From: Gammaproteobacteria bacterium
GTDB lineage: Bacteria > Pseudomonadota > Gammaproteobacteria > Enterobacterales > Kangiellaceae
Assembly (NCBI GenBank): GCA_013372875.1
Contig: JABXIW010000262.1
Span: 1 to 14,474, forward strand
Direction of reading: 5' to 3'
Length of the DNA: 14,474 nt
The position numbers were made by a program, and so were the translations under genes. The notes under the pieces were generated by a model that had not been told where the DNA came from, did not search any database, and saw nothing but the letters and a program-made list of their open reading frames with translations. Shown here piece by piece: positions 13,843-14,474 of this stretch. Numbering within the stretch: position 1 is the stretch's first letter; each line of letters starts with the position of its first letter.

Positions 13843-14474
13843 ATGAGCCTGACAGAAGAGCAAACACAGCGCTTTGGCGGCATCGAACGCCTTTATGGTC
13901 GCAAAGCATTAGAAACTTTTTTGCGAAGCCATGTTTGTGTAATTGGCGTGGGTGGTGTCGGCTCATGGGCAGTGGAGTCTTTGGCGCGCTCAGGTATTGG
14001 CAAAATCACCATAATTGACCCCGACGAAGTTAGTAAAACTAATATTAACCGCCAATTGGTGGCTCTTGACTCAACCATAGGTATGGGCAAAGCCGAAGTA
14101 TTAGTCGAACGGGTCAGTCAGATTAACCCTGATTGTCAGATAACCGTTGTCGAAGATTTATTAAAACCTGAGAACACTCGGGAACTGATAAGCAGCGAGT
14201 TTGATTATGTGATTGATGCCATTGATAGTGCGCGCAGTAAAGCTGCGCTAATTCGTCACTGCAAACTAAGAAAAATCAAACTTATTTGCATTGGTGGCGC
14301 TGGTGGTAAAGTTGATGCCACTCAAATTGGTATTGCGGATATTACCAAAACTCATAACGACCCTTTACTAGCAAAAACCCGGTCCATACTGCGCTATGAC
14401 TATGATTTTTCAAGAAATCCTAAGCGCAAATATCAAATTCCTTGTGTCTATTCTACTGAACAAGCTGCTTATCC
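13843..14474 (+). CDS. tcdA: tRNA threonylcarbamoyladenosine dehydratase TcdA, 5' part, cut by window edge
   Basis: About 210 residues from the ATG at 13843 to the window's right end with no stop, so the C-terminus is missing. The sequence tracks E. coli TcdA (CsdL): QRFGGIERLYGRKAL, the nucleotide-binding GVGGVGSW at 36-43, IIDPDEVSKTNINRQ, GKAEVLVERVSQINP, DYVIDAIDSARSKAALI, GGAGGKVDATQI and PCVYSTEQAAY. TcdA is an E1-like, ATP-dependent enzyme that cyclises t6A at position 37 of ANN-decoding tRNAs to the oxazolone form ct6A. It often works with the CsdA/CsdE sulfur relay. Full-length members are about 250-270 residues, so 40-60 are missing. It is divergent from the outer-membrane gene and has its own promoter-like sequence. 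The call is very secure. Confidence 0.95.
   Translation, partial: MSLTEEQTQRFGGIERLYGRKALETFLRSHVCVIGVGGVGSWAVESLARSGIGKITIIDPDEVSKTNINRQLVALDSTIGMGKAEVLVERVSQINPDCQITVVEDLLKPENTRELISSEFDYVIDAIDSARSKAALIRHCKLRKIKLICIGGAGGKVDATQIGIADITKTHNDPLLAKTRSILRYDYDFSRNPKRKYQIPCVYSTEQAAY

Noticed and set aside
1..14474. Defence, mobile or secondary-metabolite system
   Set aside because: No integrase, transposase, toxin-antitoxin pair, restriction gene, CRISPR repeats, direct-repeat boundaries or tRNA site was seen. All genes fit core or housekeeping families.

Overview
This is an ordinary-looking, compactly packed chromosomal segment of a gammaproteobacterium with moderate-to-low GC. The content is a TcdA dehydratase, RutE-type reductase, AmpG permease, SPOR lipoprotein, TIGR04219-type outer membrane protein, BPSS1780-type membrane protein and several exported peptidases. 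I favour a marine, protein-degrading lineage such as Kangiella or a relative. That placement rests on family content recalled from memory, not on any alignment, and is tentative. No phage, transposon, CRISPR, tRNA or rRNA is visible. The longest gene-free stretch is the 192 bp between the two peptidase genes.

Layout. The left edge holds the start of a glutamate-dehydrogenase-family gene (minus), divergent from a short-chain dehydrogenase (plus, 447-1238). That gene converges on a membrane GGDEF protein (minus, 1260-2942). A lipoprotein M28 aminopeptidase (minus, 3058-4758) and a secreted S9 serine peptidase (plus, 4951-7395) are divergent. Next come a RutE-type nitroreductase and a multi-pass membrane protein as a two-gene minus-strand operon (8934 to 7469), then a TTG-started SPOR lipoprotein (plus, 9068-9745). 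It overlaps tail-to-tail with a second minus-strand operon (11498 to 9742): a PanE-MsrB fusion followed by a thioredoxin-fold lipoprotein. An AmpG-like permease (plus, 11519-12910) begins only 20 bp from the fusion's start codon. An outer-membrane beta-barrel (minus, 12950-13708) and the 5' part of tcdA (plus, from 13843) complete the window.

How the genes fit together. M28 and S9 peptidases outside the cytoplasm plus glutamate dehydrogenase suggest growth on peptides and amino acids (inference). The most unusual gene is the 420-residue fusion of a complete ketopantoate reductase to a complete methionine-R-sulfoxide reductase. All key residues of both halves are present, and it is coupled to an exported thioredoxin-like protein with a CxxS rather than CxxC site. 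Gene ends are tight: four clear intrinsic terminators are seen, one inside the convergent neighbour's coding sequence and one holding its own gene's stop codon in the loop.
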